Source: JALZBN01 sp035525375
GTDB lineage: Bacteria; Actinomycetota; Acidimicrobiia; Acidimicrobiales; AC-14
NCBI GenBank assembly: GCA_035525375.1
Contig: DATLEI010000041.1
Coordinates: 1-64,000 of the forward strand
Direction of reading: 5' to 3'
Length of the DNA: 64,000 nt
The notes under the pieces are model-generated. The model was not told where the DNA came from. It saw only the letters and a list, made by a program, of their open reading frames with translations, and made no database searches. This document shows positions 40,998-49,167 of this stretch, piece after piece; position 1 is the stretch's first letter, and each line of letters opens with the position of its first letter. The position numbers and the translations under genes were made by a program.

Positions 40998-42008
40998 GTG
41001 AGTTTCCCTGCGCGCCGGCTCCGGCGCCTCCGGCGAACGCCCGCCCTGCGGCGCATGGTCGCCGAGACCCGTCTGTCGGTCGACGACTTGGCCGCGCCGC
41101 TCTTTGTGCGCGCCGGCATCGACGCGCCCGCGCCAATCGGCTCGATGCCGGGCGTCGTCCAGCACACGCTGGAGTCGCTGCGAAAGGAGGCCCGGGGTCT
41201 TGCCGATCTCGGTGTCCCTGCGGTCATGTTGTTCGGGATTCCCACGTCGAAAGACGCAGAGGGGTCGCAGGCCTGGGCCTCCGACGGCATCGTGCAGGTG
41301 GCCCTCCGCGAGATGCGCGATGAGGTGGGCGACGAGCTGGTGGTGATTGCCGACCTGTGTCTGGACGAGTACACCGACCATGGGCATTGCGGCGTGCTCG
41401 CGGCCGACGGCACCGTCGACAACGACGCAACCTTGGATCGGTACGCGCTCGTCGCTCAGGCCCAGGCGGAAGCGGGGGCAGACTTGGTGGCGCCGTCGGG
41501 AATGATGGACGGCCAGGTCGGCGCCATTCGAGCCGCCCTCGAGGGCGCCGGCTACCACGACGTTGGCATCCTGGCGTACGCAGCCAAGTACGCGTCGGCG
41601 CTCTATGGACCGTTCCGTGATGCCGTCGACGTGGAGATCGCAGCCGGGCCGGGCGCCCGGGAGCGGGGAATCAGCAGCGACCGGCGCGCCTACCAGCAGG
41701 ACTTCCGCAATCGCCGGGAGGCGCGCGCCGAGGTGATGCTCGACGTTGCCGAGGGCGCGGACATGGTGATGGTCAAGCCCGCACTCTCGTCACTCGACGT
41801 GATCAGCGACGTCCGCGCCCTCGTCGATGTTCCCGTTGCGGCTTATCACGTGTCCGGCGAGTACTCGATGATCAAGGCCGCGGCCGAGCGAGGGTGGATC
41901 GACGGTACTGCGGTCGGCCTTGAACAGGTGACCGCAATCAAGCGCGCCGGCGCGGACATCATCGTTACGTACCTGGCCCGGGAGCTGGCCGAGCGCGGCC
42001 TCGGCTGA
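40998..42008 (+). CDS. hemB: Delta-aminolevulinic acid dehydratase
   Basis: This 336-residue enzyme condenses two ALA molecules to porphobilinogen. It has the zinc region DLCLDEYTDHGHCG with two of the usual three cysteines, the Schiff-base Lys in YAAKYASALYGPFRDA and second Lys in MVKPALSSLD. The GTG start (giving VSFPARRLRRLRRTP) is preferred to a TTG six bases upstream. An 82-bp gap with a palindrome separates it from cobA-hemD. Confidence 0.96.
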   Translation: MSFPARRLRRLRRTPALRRMVAETRLSVDDLAAPLFVRAGIDAPAPIGSMPGVVQHTLESLRKEARGLADLGVPAVMLFGIPTSKDAEGSQAWASDGIVQVALREMRDEVGDELVVIADLCLDEYTDHGHCGVLAADGTVDNDATLDRYALVAQAQAEAGADLVAPSGMMDGQVGAIRAALEGAGYHDVGILAYAAKYASALYGPFRDAVDVEIAAGPGARERGISSDRRAYQQDFRNRREARAEVMLDVAEGADMVMVKPALSSLDVISDVRALVDVPVAAYHVSGEYSMIKAAAERGWIDGTAVGLEQVTAIKRAGADIIVTYLARELAERGLG

Positions 42009-42025
42009 CCGATCGACGTGACCGG

Positions 42026-43249
42026 GTGACGACAAACGAGGAGTTGTTCCGGCGCGCCTGCGACGTGATCCCAGGCGGAGTCGACTCGCCGGTGCGGTCG
42101 TTCCGCTCCGTCGGTGGCACGCCGTACTTCGTGGCTCGCGCCGAGGGCCAGCACGTCTGGGACGTCGAGGGCCGCCGTTACCTCGACTACGTCCAGTCCT
42201 GGGGCGCTTCCATCCTCGGCCACGCCCATCCCAAGGTCGTCGAGGCCGTGACCAGCGCCGCAGCCTACGGCACGTCCTATGGCGCGCCGACGGAACGGGA
42301 GGTCCTCCTGGCTGAGGCCATTCGTGACCGGGTGCCCTCGTGCCAGCGGGTGCGCCTTGTCTCGAGTGGTACCGAGGCAACGATGACCGCGGTGCGAGTT
42401 GCCCGGGGCTTCACCGGCCGTGACCGCATCGTGCTGTTCGCGGGTGGCTACCACGGCCACGCCGACACACTGCTCGAGTCCGCGGGTGTCCCCAGCACGA
42501 TCGACGCCGACCGGCTCATCGTTCCGTACAACCAGGTGCCCAGCATCGACGACCAAGTCGCTGCGGTGATCGTCGAGCCGGTCGCCGCCAACATGGGGCT
42601 CGTTCCGCCCGCGCCGGGCTTCCTCGACGGACTTCGCGCCGCATGCGACGCGGCCGGCGCGCTACTGATCTTCGATGAGGTGATCACCGGATTTCGGGTG
42701 GCACCCGGTGGTGCCCAGGCGCTCTACGCCGTGATGCCCGACCTCTCCACGTTCGGCAAGGTCATCGGTGGCGGACTCCCGCTCGCCGCGGTCGGCGGCC
42801 GCGCCGACGTCATGTCGGTTCTCGCCCCCGACGGCCCGGTATATCAAGCCGGCACCCTGTCGGGAAACCCCTTGGCGACGGCCGCAGGCCTGGCGGTGCT
42901 CGACCTGCTCGATGACGCGTCCTACGTCCAGCTCTCGGGGCGCGCCGCCCAACTGTCCGGCTGGCTCACCGATGTCATCACCGAAGCCGGCCTCGCCGTC
43001 CAGATCCCAACCGTCGGTCCGCTCATGGGGCTGTTCTTCGCCGCCTCCGCGCCGACAAACCAGACCGAGGCCAAGGCCGCCGACGGCGCGTGCTACGCCA
43101 GCTTCTTCCACGAGATGCTCGACCGCGGCGTCGCTCTCCCGCCGAGCCCGTTCGAGGCCCTCTTCCCCAGCCTGGCCCACACCAAAGACGACCTAGAACG
43201 CACGGCGGATTTGGCGGCCGCAGCGGCGCGCGCCGCGGCTGCGGGTTAG
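42026..43249 (+). CDS. hemL: Glutamate-1-semialdehyde 2,1-aminomutase
   Basis: This 407-residue PLP enzyme makes 5-aminolevulinate. Landmarks are IPGGVDSPVRSFRSVGGTP, SSGTEATMTAVRVARGFTGR, IFDEVITGFR and PLP Lys in TFGKVIGGGLP. GTG lies 18 bp after hemB. With hemA and hemB it completes the C5 route to porphobilinogen. Confidence 0.97.
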   Translation: MTTNEELFRRACDVIPGGVDSPVRSFRSVGGTPYFVARAEGQHVWDVEGRRYLDYVQSWGASILGHAHPKVVEAVTSAAAYGTSYGAPTEREVLLAEAIRDRVPSCQRVRLVSSGTEATMTAVRVARGFTGRDRIVLFAGGYHGHADTLLESAGVPSTIDADRLIVPYNQVPSIDDQVAAVIVEPVAANMGLVPPAPGFLDGLRAACDAAGALLIFDEVITGFRVAPGGAQALYAVMPDLSTFGKVIGGGLPLAAVGGRADVMSVLAPDGPVYQAGTLSGNPLATAAGLAVLDLLDDASYVQLSGRAAQLSGWLTDVITEAGLAVQIPTVGPLMGLFFAASAPTNQTEAKAADGACYASFFHEMLDRGVALPPSPFEALFPSLAHTKDDLERTADLAAAAARAAAAG

Positions 43250-43602
43250 CCCCAGCCGAGGTCGTGGAGCCGGGCGTCGTCGATGCCGAAGTGGTGAGCC
43301 ACCTCGTGGATCACCGTCCGCCGTACTTGGTAAACGACTTCTGCCTCCGACGAGGAGATCCCGCAGATCGGCAGCCGGTAGATGGTGATCTTGTCGGGCA
43401 TGAATGCTTCATAGCCGGTGCCGCCGTAGCCACCGCCGCGCTCGGTGAGCGGCACGCCTTCATAGAGGCCCAGCAAAGTGCCGGGAGCGTGGTCCTCGAC
43501 ATTCACCCACACGTTGTCCATGTGATTGCCCAGCTCCTCGGGGATGCCGTCGAGGGCGTCACCTACGAGCTCCTCGAAGCGCTCCCGGGGGACGTCGATC
43601 AA
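43246..43602 (-). CDS. Zincin-like metallopeptidase family protein
   Basis: This 118-residue protein has HEVAHHFGIDDARLHDLGWG at its C-terminus, the minimal-zincin (DUF1025) signature. Residues 1-90 include RERFEELVGDALDGIPEEL and ITIYRLPICGISSSEAEV. Its substrate is unknown. TTG at 43602 is the only workable start that follows the upstream flavoprotein stop by 16 bp. The end overlaps hemL by 4 bp. Confidence 0.85.
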   Translation of the reverse strand: MIDVPRERFEELVGDALDGIPEELGNHMDNVWVNVEDHAPGTLLGLYEGVPLTERGGGYGGTGYEAFMPDKITIYRLPICGISSSEAEVVYQVRRTVIHEVAHHFGIDDARLHDLGWG

Positions 43603-43618
43603 TGATGCGCCGGCGCCA

Positions 43619-44905
43619 TTAGGGCTTGCCGGGGGCAACACGCGCGATAGCGGCCACGGCGCGGTACGCGGCCTCGGCCGGCCCCAACTCGTCGGGACGC
43701 AGCAGGTTCGCCATGATGCGCAGAATCCACTCCATGAGGGTGCGTGAGTGCATCCCAGTGCCAACCAGCGCCTTCATCAACGCCGGCCTCCCGATGATAC
43801 GAACGAAGGCACGAGCCACCTTGAAATACAAGGCGTACTCGGCCTCGATGCGGTCCTCGTAGGTGCTGAGCGCGCGGGGGTCACCGGACACGAGCGCCAG
43901 CCCCAGAGCGTCCGACGCCATCCGCCCGGTCTCGTAGGCGTATGCAATGCCCTCGCCGTTGAAGGGATTGATGATGCCGCCGGCGTCACCCGTGACCAAC
44001 CAGTTTGCGCCGCGCCGGGGTCCGACCGAGAGTCCCATCGGCAGTCGTCCGCCCGTCGCCGGGCCGCAGGAGGTCTCGGGCGAGATGCCCCACGACTCCG
44101 GCGCCCAGGACACGAACGAGTCCATGAGGTGCGACGTGTTCACCGACTTCCAGTGGCTGAACGTCGACAGCAGCCCTACGCCGACATTGACCCGCCCGTC
44201 GCCCACCGGGAAGATCCAGCCGTACCCCGGCAAGACGTTGCCAGCAGAGTCGCGTACGTCGAGGTGAGACTCGATCCAGGGCTCGGCGTGGCGCGGCGAG
44301 GTGTAGTAGCCCCGGATCGCCATTCCCTGGGGGTACGCCTTGTTCCGCTCGGTGCCGAGCGCCCGTCCGAAGCGCGTCAGTGATCCGTCGGCCACCACCA
44401 CGTAGCGGGCTCGCACCTCGGTCTCGGTCGCGTTGACGTCGGACGTCTTGGCGCCCCGCTCCGGTGCCCGCTTCACCACGGCGCCCCGAAGGACTCCGTC
44501 CTCGATCAATGGCGACACCGCCTCCGACCCTTGCCATACGTGGGCGCCGGACTTCTCGGCCCGCTCGGCGACAAGCTTGTCGAGATCGTGGCGGGTGACG
44601 ACGTACCCGTAGGAAGGAAAACCGGGTGTCTCCGGCCACTTCAGTTCGAGCGTGCGGCCGAAGGCGATGGAGCGCAGCCCGTCGAAGCGGTGATGATGAG
44701 CGAGGCTGCCGGCCAGGCCCATGTCCTCCAGCTGCTTCACCGCCCGTGGCGTGAGGCCGTCGCCGCAGGTCTTCTCCCGCGGGTACCACTTCTTCTCGAG
44801 CAACACGACGTCGTGCCCGGCCTCGGCCAACCAAAAAGCGCATGCCGCGCCGGACGGTCCTCCACCGACGATCAGGACATCGTGGTCGTCCGTCGTATCC
44901 GTAAC
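43619..44905 (-). CDS. Geranylgeranyl-reductase-family flavoprotein
   Basis: This FAD enzyme of up to 428 residues probably reduces isoprenoid chains, for example of menaquinone. The GGR signature includes CGDGLTPRAVKQLEDMGL and GDAGGIINPFNGEGIAYA. The first canonical start (TTG 44830) would cut off DVLIVGGGPSGAACAFWL, the FAD-binding motif. The frame is open upstream to GTT 44905, with CTG 44875 as another choice. A non-standard start or a sequence error is required. It is contiguous with the cytochrome c gene. Confidence 0.85.
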   Translation of the reverse strand, partial: VTDTTDDHDVLIVGGGPSGAACAFWLAEAGHDVVLLEKKWYPREKTCGDGLTPRAVKQLEDMGLAGSLAHHHRFDGLRSIAFGRTLELKWPETPGFPSYGYVVTRHDLDKLVAERAEKSGAHVWQGSEAVSPLIEDGVLRGAVVKRAPERGAKTSDVNATETEVRARYVVVADGSLTRFGRALGTERNKAYPQGMAIRGYYTSPRHAEPWIESHLDVRDSAGNVLPGYGWIFPVGDGRVNVGVGLLSTFSHWKSVNTSHLMDSFVSWAPESWGISPETSCGPATGGRLPMGLSVGPRRGANWLVTGDAGGIINPFNGEGIAYAYETGRMASDALGLALVSGDPRALSTYEDRIEAEYALYFKVARAFVRIIGRPALMKALVGTGMHSRTLMEWILRIMANLLRPDELGPAEAAYRAVAAIARVAPGKP

Positions 44906-45543
44906 TACAGACTCTCTCGCTCGTACGCCACGACGGCTGCAATCTCGGCATCGGTGAGCGGCCCCTTGAACCCGGGCATTCCTCCCGACGCGGCGACCCG
45001 CTGGCCGCCCGCGCGCGCCGGGTCACCGTACGGCTGGCCCTTGTGGGGCGCGGAACCGGTCTCGACCCAGGCGATGTGATCGGCCTCATTTGGGAATGTC
45101 ACTTTGGCGTCGCCACCAGCCAGCGCGGGGCCCACCCCGCCCTCGCCCTTCGCCCCGTGGCAGGTCGAGCAATTCGTCGTGTACACCTTGGCGCCCACCT
45201 GGGCCGGGGTCAGGACCACGTTGCCCTTCGAGCCGAACGAGCCCAGGTACAGGAACGCCCAGATCGGAAGGATGATGAGCACGGGCATCATCCAGTAAGG
45301 GACGCCGCTGCGGGGCCCCCTGTCCGCGACCGCAACGGCAGCCGGCGCGGAGGCGGTAACGGCCGCGGCCACAGGCGCCGGTGTTTCGGCGGAGACCGGT
45401 GTCGTGGCCGGGCTGGCGGCCGCAGGTGCGGAGCCTTCGCCCTCGGCGGGACTGTCGGAACCGCCACCGCCCTTGGGCGCAAGGCCAAGCGCTTCGCGCC
45501 GTTCGCGCGAGCGCCGAAGTAGATATTCGGGGACCTCGGTCAA
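44905..45543 (-). CDS. Membrane-anchored class I cytochrome c
   Basis: This 212-residue protein opens with MTEVPEYLLRRSRERREALG, an Ala/Pro-rich cytoplasmic linker (about 25-78), one membrane helix (about 83-103) and a cytochrome c domain with CSTCHG near 125-130 and Met in GGMPGFKG as sixth ligand. The N-terminal 20 residues are shared with the cytochrome b C-terminal subunit at 47.5 kb. It diverges from the quinol-oxidoreductase series and probably transfers electrons to or from it. Confidence 0.9.
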   Translation of the reverse strand: MTEVPEYLLRRSRERREALGLAPKGGGGSDSPAEGEGSAPAAASPATTPVSAETPAPVAAAVTASAPAAVAVADRGPRSGVPYWMMPVLIILPIWAFLYLGSFGSKGNVVLTPAQVGAKVYTTNCSTCHGAKGEGGVGPALAGGDAKVTFPNEADHIAWVETGSAPHKGQPYGDPARAGGQRVAASGGMPGFKGPLTDAEIAAVVAYERESL

Positions 45544-45691
45544 CGGGCTGTCTCAGGGCCGGATATCACCATGGCGATGAATGTACGGCAAGAGCAGTTC
45601 ACTGCGCACGCCAGCACCGGCGCCGAATGTGCCTCACCGAGGAGGCCCGTGGTAGAACCCCGACTCGTTCAATACGTGTGGTCCGAGTAGA

Positions 45692-45709
45692 ATGTGATCG
45701 TTTTCACGA
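45692..45709 (+). promoter_or_regulatory. Candidate Rex operator before respiratory series
   Basis: ATGTGATCGTTTTCACGA matches 11 of 14 fixed positions of the ROP consensus TTGTGAA-N4-TTCACAA. It overlaps a possible -10 (TAGAAT, 45688-45693) and ends next to the ribosome site GAGGAGG. It lies in the divergent gap between the cytochrome c and the membrane-protein genes, so both could be Rex-controlled. Confidence 0.6.
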
Positions 45710-45719
45710 GGAGGGACCG

Positions 45720-46253
45720 GTGGTCGTTCTAGTCGTAATGATGGGGGCGGTGGTGGCCATGTTGGCCCTGCCGTTCTATCTCTACGGCCCCAACGTCTCC
45801 CTCCTCGCCTGCAACCTCGCCCTGTTTGTCGGATTAGGCATCTGTCTGTGGATCGGCAAACGCCGGCCCTTGGGCACACCCGTGACGTGGGGAGAGGCAT
45901 TCGTGGCCAGTACCTTCGTGTTTGCCTTGATGATGCTCGCCTACGGCGTGATCCCTCATCAGTGGCTCGAATACGCCGACAAAGACCTCCTTTGGCGCAA
46001 GGACAAGTTCGCCCTCGGCTTCTCGCCTCCGTTCGGCTTCAAGTTCGGCCACCTGTCTGACACCGTGTCCGGTGAGGGTCGGATACTCGTCAGCTTCGAG
46101 GCCGTGCGCGACATGATCGCCGCCGGCTTCTACATCGTGTTCCTGGGCGGCCAGATCGCTCTATGGTCAACCTGGCAAAAGCGGGGTAGGAAGCAGCCCG
46201 AGCTCGACGTCAGCTCTGCATTCGGCCGTCCCGTCGTCAAAGCGAAGGCATAG
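45720..46253 (+). CDS. Membrane protein of the cytochrome b complex series
   Basis: This 177-residue protein has three membrane helices near the N-terminus (about 2-22, 26-42, 55-72), a hydrophilic loop with KDLLWRKDKFALGFSPPFGF, and a fourth helix (about 132-150). No cofactor motif is seen. GTG is preceded by AGGAGG. It opens a tightly spaced series with ferredoxin and cytochrome b genes, so it is probably an accessory subunit of that complex. Function is otherwise unknown. Confidence 0.75.
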   Translation: MVVLVVMMGAVVAMLALPFYLYGPNVSLLACNLALFVGLGICLWIGKRRPLGTPVTWGEAFVASTFVFALMMLAYGVIPHQWLEYADKDLLWRKDKFALGFSPPFGFKFGHLSDTVSGEGRILVSFEAVRDMIAAGFYIVFLGGQIALWSTWQKRGRKQPELDVSSAFGRPVVKAKA

Positions 46254-46262
46254 GTACACCCG

Positions 46263-46676
46263 ATGGCTAAGAACGACGCGAATCCCCCCATGCCGGCATT
46301 CACCGGCGAGTACGTCCTCCAAGAGGTCGGGAGCGACTACCTGTCGAAGGCGGTCAAGCCCAAGCAGTTCCTCCACATCGACCAGTCCGAGTGCATCATG
46401 TGCGAGGGGTGCGTCGACATCTGTCCGTGGAAGTGCATCCACATGCTCTCCACCGACACGATTTCCGAATCGGTCGACACCGACCAGCCGGGCGAGGATC
46501 CCGACGACCACGTGGTCTTCATTGTCGATGAGGACGTCTGCACCCGCTGCGGGCTCTGCGTCGACCGCTGTCCCACTGGCGTCATCATCATGGGGAAGGC
46601 CGGCGTCGCGGCCCGCGAGGGCGATGCCCACCAGCGTGACGACAAGCACGGCTACTCCTACGGACTCCGGTTCTAG
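46263..46676 (+). CDS. Two-cluster ferredoxin in the cytochrome b operon
   Basis: This 137-residue protein has two [4Fe-4S] motifs: CIMCEGCVDICPWKC and CTRCGLCVDRCPTG, separated by an acidic insert of about 35 residues. It is a soluble 8Fe ferredoxin of the NuoI-like type. Its place between a membrane protein and cytochrome b suggests an electron-transfer subunit on the cytoplasmic side rather than a free carrier. Spacing to both neighbours is 9-12 bp. Confidence 0.93.
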   Translation: MAKNDANPPMPAFTGEYVLQEVGSDYLSKAVKPKQFLHIDQSECIMCEGCVDICPWKCIHMLSTDTISESVDTDQPGEDPDDHVVFIVDEDVCTRCGLCVDRCPTGVIIMGKAGVAAREGDAHQRDDKHGYSYGLRF

Positions 46677-46688
46677 GGCGGCTCGTAC

Positions 46689-47495
46689 GTGGCTAGGCGT
46701 CTACGAAACGGCAACGGAAGCGGCAATGGAAACGGTCACAACTCCATCGCGGAGCGGCTTGCCGGCGTAGGCGAGAAGATGCGTGGGTCGCAAGCGTGGA
46801 CCTCGATCTTCCGCCCCGGTTCGATCTTCCGCAAGGGCTACACCGACAGCCCGAGGAACCGGTCCTACGTCATCATGAACAGCCTGCTGTATCACCTTCA
46901 CCCCGTGAAGGTGAAGCGCCACGCGGTCAAGGTGAGCTACACCCTCTGCCTCGGCGGGCTCTCGTTCTTCTTGTTCATCATCCTGACTCTTACGGGCATC
47001 TTCTTGATGTTCTTCTACCGGCCGACGGCGGCGCAGGCGTGGAACGACCTACGAACACTGGAGACCTCGGTCACGTTCGGGCTCCTCGTGCGCAACATGC
47101 ACCGATGGGCCGCCCACCTGATGGTCATCACGGTGTTCCTGCACATGTCGCGCGTCTTCTACCACGGCGCGTACAAGCCGCCCCGGGAGTTCAACTGGGT
47201 CATTGGCGTCATTCTCCTGACCCTCACGCTGCTGCTCTCGTTCACCGGCTACCTGCTCCCGTGGGACCAGCTGGCACTGTGGGCCGTCACCGTCGGCACC
47301 AACATGATGGGGTACACGCCGGTCTTTGGTTCCCAGGTGAGATTCGTGCTGCTGGGCGGGGTCGAGATAGGCACCGACACCCTGCTGCGATGGTATGTGC
47401 TCCATGTGTTGATGCTTCCGTTCGTCATCGTCATCTTCATGGCGATCCACTTCTGGAGAGTCCGCAAGGACGGCGGCCTCTCCGGCCCGCTGTAG
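46689..47495 (+). CDS. Cytochrome b N-terminal subunit (b6-type)
   Basis: This 268-residue protein has a Gly/Asn-rich basic N-terminus and four membrane helices. The haem ligand pairs are H-x13-H in MHRWAAHLMVITVFLHM and H-x14-H in LHVLMLPFVIVIFMAIH. The second spacing and the GGLSGPL end resemble cytochrome b6 rather than fused bc1 cytochrome b. It binds quinol-site haems b of a menaquinol oxidoreductase. GTG start. Confidence 0.92.
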   Translation: MARRLRNGNGSGNGNGHNSIAERLAGVGEKMRGSQAWTSIFRPGSIFRKGYTDSPRNRSYVIMNSLLYHLHPVKVKRHAVKVSYTLCLGGLSFFLFIILTLTGIFLMFFYRPTAAQAWNDLRTLETSVTFGLLVRNMHRWAAHLMVITVFLHMSRVFYHGAYKPPREFNWVIGVILLTLTLLLSFTGYLLPWDQLALWAVTVGTNMMGYTPVFGSQVRFVLLGGVEIGTDTLLRWYVLHVLMLPFVIVIFMAIHFWRVRKDGGLSGPL

Positions 47496-47511
47496 AGGAG
47501 GCGAGGCCGCA

Positions 47512-48285
47512 ATGACTGAAGTTCCTGAACACCTGCTTCGCCGGTCCGCCGAGCGGCGTGCTGCTCTCGGCGCCGCTCCGGCTGCCGGTGGTCCCCCTCC
47601 TGAGAGTGGCGGTGCTGCGCCGACTCCAGAAGGCGCGCCGGACACCGATCCTTCGGGCAAGATCCCGGCTCATCTGCTGGCCCGCAGCCAGGCCGCCACC
47701 GAAGCGGCCCAGGGCGCGCCGGCGTCGGCCGCGGCAAGCGCAGCCACCGCGGTTGCCACTGCCCCCGCCCCTGTCGCCAAGGGCCCCGAGGGTCACACAC
47801 AACGTCTACTGACCGTCGTCAAGGCGGGTTCGATTCAAGACGTAAAGGCGACTCCGACCGACAAGGTGCACACCTGGCCGCACCTGCTCCTGGGCGAGTT
47901 CATCGCCGCCCTAGCCTGCTCGGCCTTCCTCTTGATCTTCTCGGCCGTGGTCAACGCGCCGCTACTGGCGTCGGCCAACTTCAACTTCACGCCGAACCCG
48001 TCGAAGGCGCCCTGGTACTTCCTCGGCCTGCAGGAGCTCCTGACCATGTTCCACCCCATGGTCGCCGGTGTGACGATTCCCGGCATCGGCATCTTCGCCC
48101 TGATGCTGGCGCCGTACGCGGACAAGAACCCCAGCAACAAACCTGAAGACCGCAAGTTTGCCATCGCCCTCATGACCCTGTTCATCATGTTCTGGGCCGT
48201 GCTCGTCATTATCGGCTGCTTCTTCCGAGGCCCGGGGTTCAACTTCACCTTCCCCTGGCACGACGGCGTCTTCTTCGACCTCTAG
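47512..48285 (+). CDS. Cytochrome b C-terminal subunit (subunit-IV-like)
   Basis: This 257-residue protein begins MTEVPEHLLRRSAERRAALG, then an Ala/Pro-rich linker to about residue 105, followed by three membrane helices. The quinol-site motif reads KAPWYFLGLQELL, a variant of the PEWY motif. It supplies the Qo site with the b6-type subunit upstream. The 20-residue N-terminus is nearly identical to that of the divergent cytochrome c, suggesting a shared targeting or assembly element. Confidence 0.9.
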   Translation: MTEVPEHLLRRSAERRAALGAAPAAGGPPPESGGAAPTPEGAPDTDPSGKIPAHLLARSQAATEAAQGAPASAAASAATAVATAPAPVAKGPEGHTQRLLTVVKAGSIQDVKATPTDKVHTWPHLLLGEFIAALACSAFLLIFSAVVNAPLLASANFNFTPNPSKAPWYFLGLQELLTMFHPMVAGVTIPGIGIFALMLAPYADKNPSNKPEDRKFAIALMTLFIMFWAVLVIIGCFFRGPGFNFTFPWHDGVFFDL

Positions 48286-48300
48286 GAGCCACGTACCCCT

Positions 48301-49167
48301 TTGGACACTGCCCCGATCCTGCTGCTTTCGGTCCTCGGACTGATCGTCCTTGCGGCCGTGCTCGTGTTCAGCACGGCGCGCCGGCGCGACCTTCAAAAGG
48401 CGCGCGAGGAATCCGCCACGAGTCCTGCGAGCGAGGCGACCGCGCCGGGCACGGCGCTGGAAGTGTCGCCCGAACGCACCGGTCGCGAGGTGGAGCGCGA
48501 CGTTGCAATGGAACGGCGCGGTGGCGCCCCCGATGTCAGCGCTGCCCCGCCTCCGCTTGCCATCCCGCCCGACGAGGAGACCCTCGGCGTCACCCGGCGC
48601 CAGGTGCTCAACCGCGGCATCGTTGGTGGTTTCACCCTTCTGCTGAGTGGGTTCGGCGCGGCCATGCTGGCGATGCTGTGGCCATCTCTCTCCGGCGGCT
48701 TCGGCTCGAAGATCCGCGCCGGAAAGCTCGAAGAGATCCTCAAGGAGATCGACGACAAGAAGGAACCGTTCTACCTCGCCGCTGGGCGCTTCTACATCAA
48801 CCCCTATCCGATAAGCGATGTGCCGAAGGCAAAGGCAGTGCAGGCCTACTCGGCAGTGCTCGAGGGCTATGAGGATGGGGTCGTTGCGCTGTACCAGAAG
48901 TGTGTTCATCTTGGCTGCCGCGTGCCGTGGTGCAAACCGTCGCAATGGTTCGAGTGCCCGTGCCACGGTTCGCAGTACAACCGGGTAGGCGAGAAGAAGG
49001 GTGGCCCGGCACCGCGGGGGCTCGACCGCTTCCCGGTGACAGTTGAGGGGGGCGTGGTGATCGTCGACACAAAGACGATCGTGCAGGGTCCGCCCATCGG
49101 CACCAACACCACCGGTCAAGAGGCCGAGGGTCCGCACTGCATCGGCGCCACCAGCGAGAAACATTGA
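48301..49167 (+). CDS. qcrA: Rieske iron-sulfur subunit
   Basis: This 288-residue protein has two membrane helices (about 4-22 and 106-125) and a C-terminal Rieske domain with CVHLGC and CPCHGSQY ligands; the WCKPSQWFE loop between them contains an extra Cys. It accepts one electron from menaquinol at the Qo site. The start is TTG 48301. Its stop overlaps the TTG of the next gene. Confidence 0.93.
   Translation: MDTAPILLLSVLGLIVLAAVLVFSTARRRDLQKAREESATSPASEATAPGTALEVSPERTGREVERDVAMERRGGAPDVSAAPPPLAIPPDEETLGVTRRQVLNRGIVGGFTLLLSGFGAAMLAMLWPSLSGGFGSKIRAGKLEEILKEIDDKKEPFYLAAGRFYINPYPISDVPKAKAVQAYSAVLEGYEDGVVALYQKCVHLGCRVPWCKPSQWFECPCHGSQYNRVGEKKGGPAPRGLDRFPVTVEGGVVIVDTKTIVQGPPIGTNTTGQEAEGPHCIGATSEKH

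Noticed and set aside
43986..45089. 367-codon minus-strand frame
   Set aside because: A frame-shifted shadow over the flavoprotein and cytochrome c genes, with Arg-rich composition and no family match.
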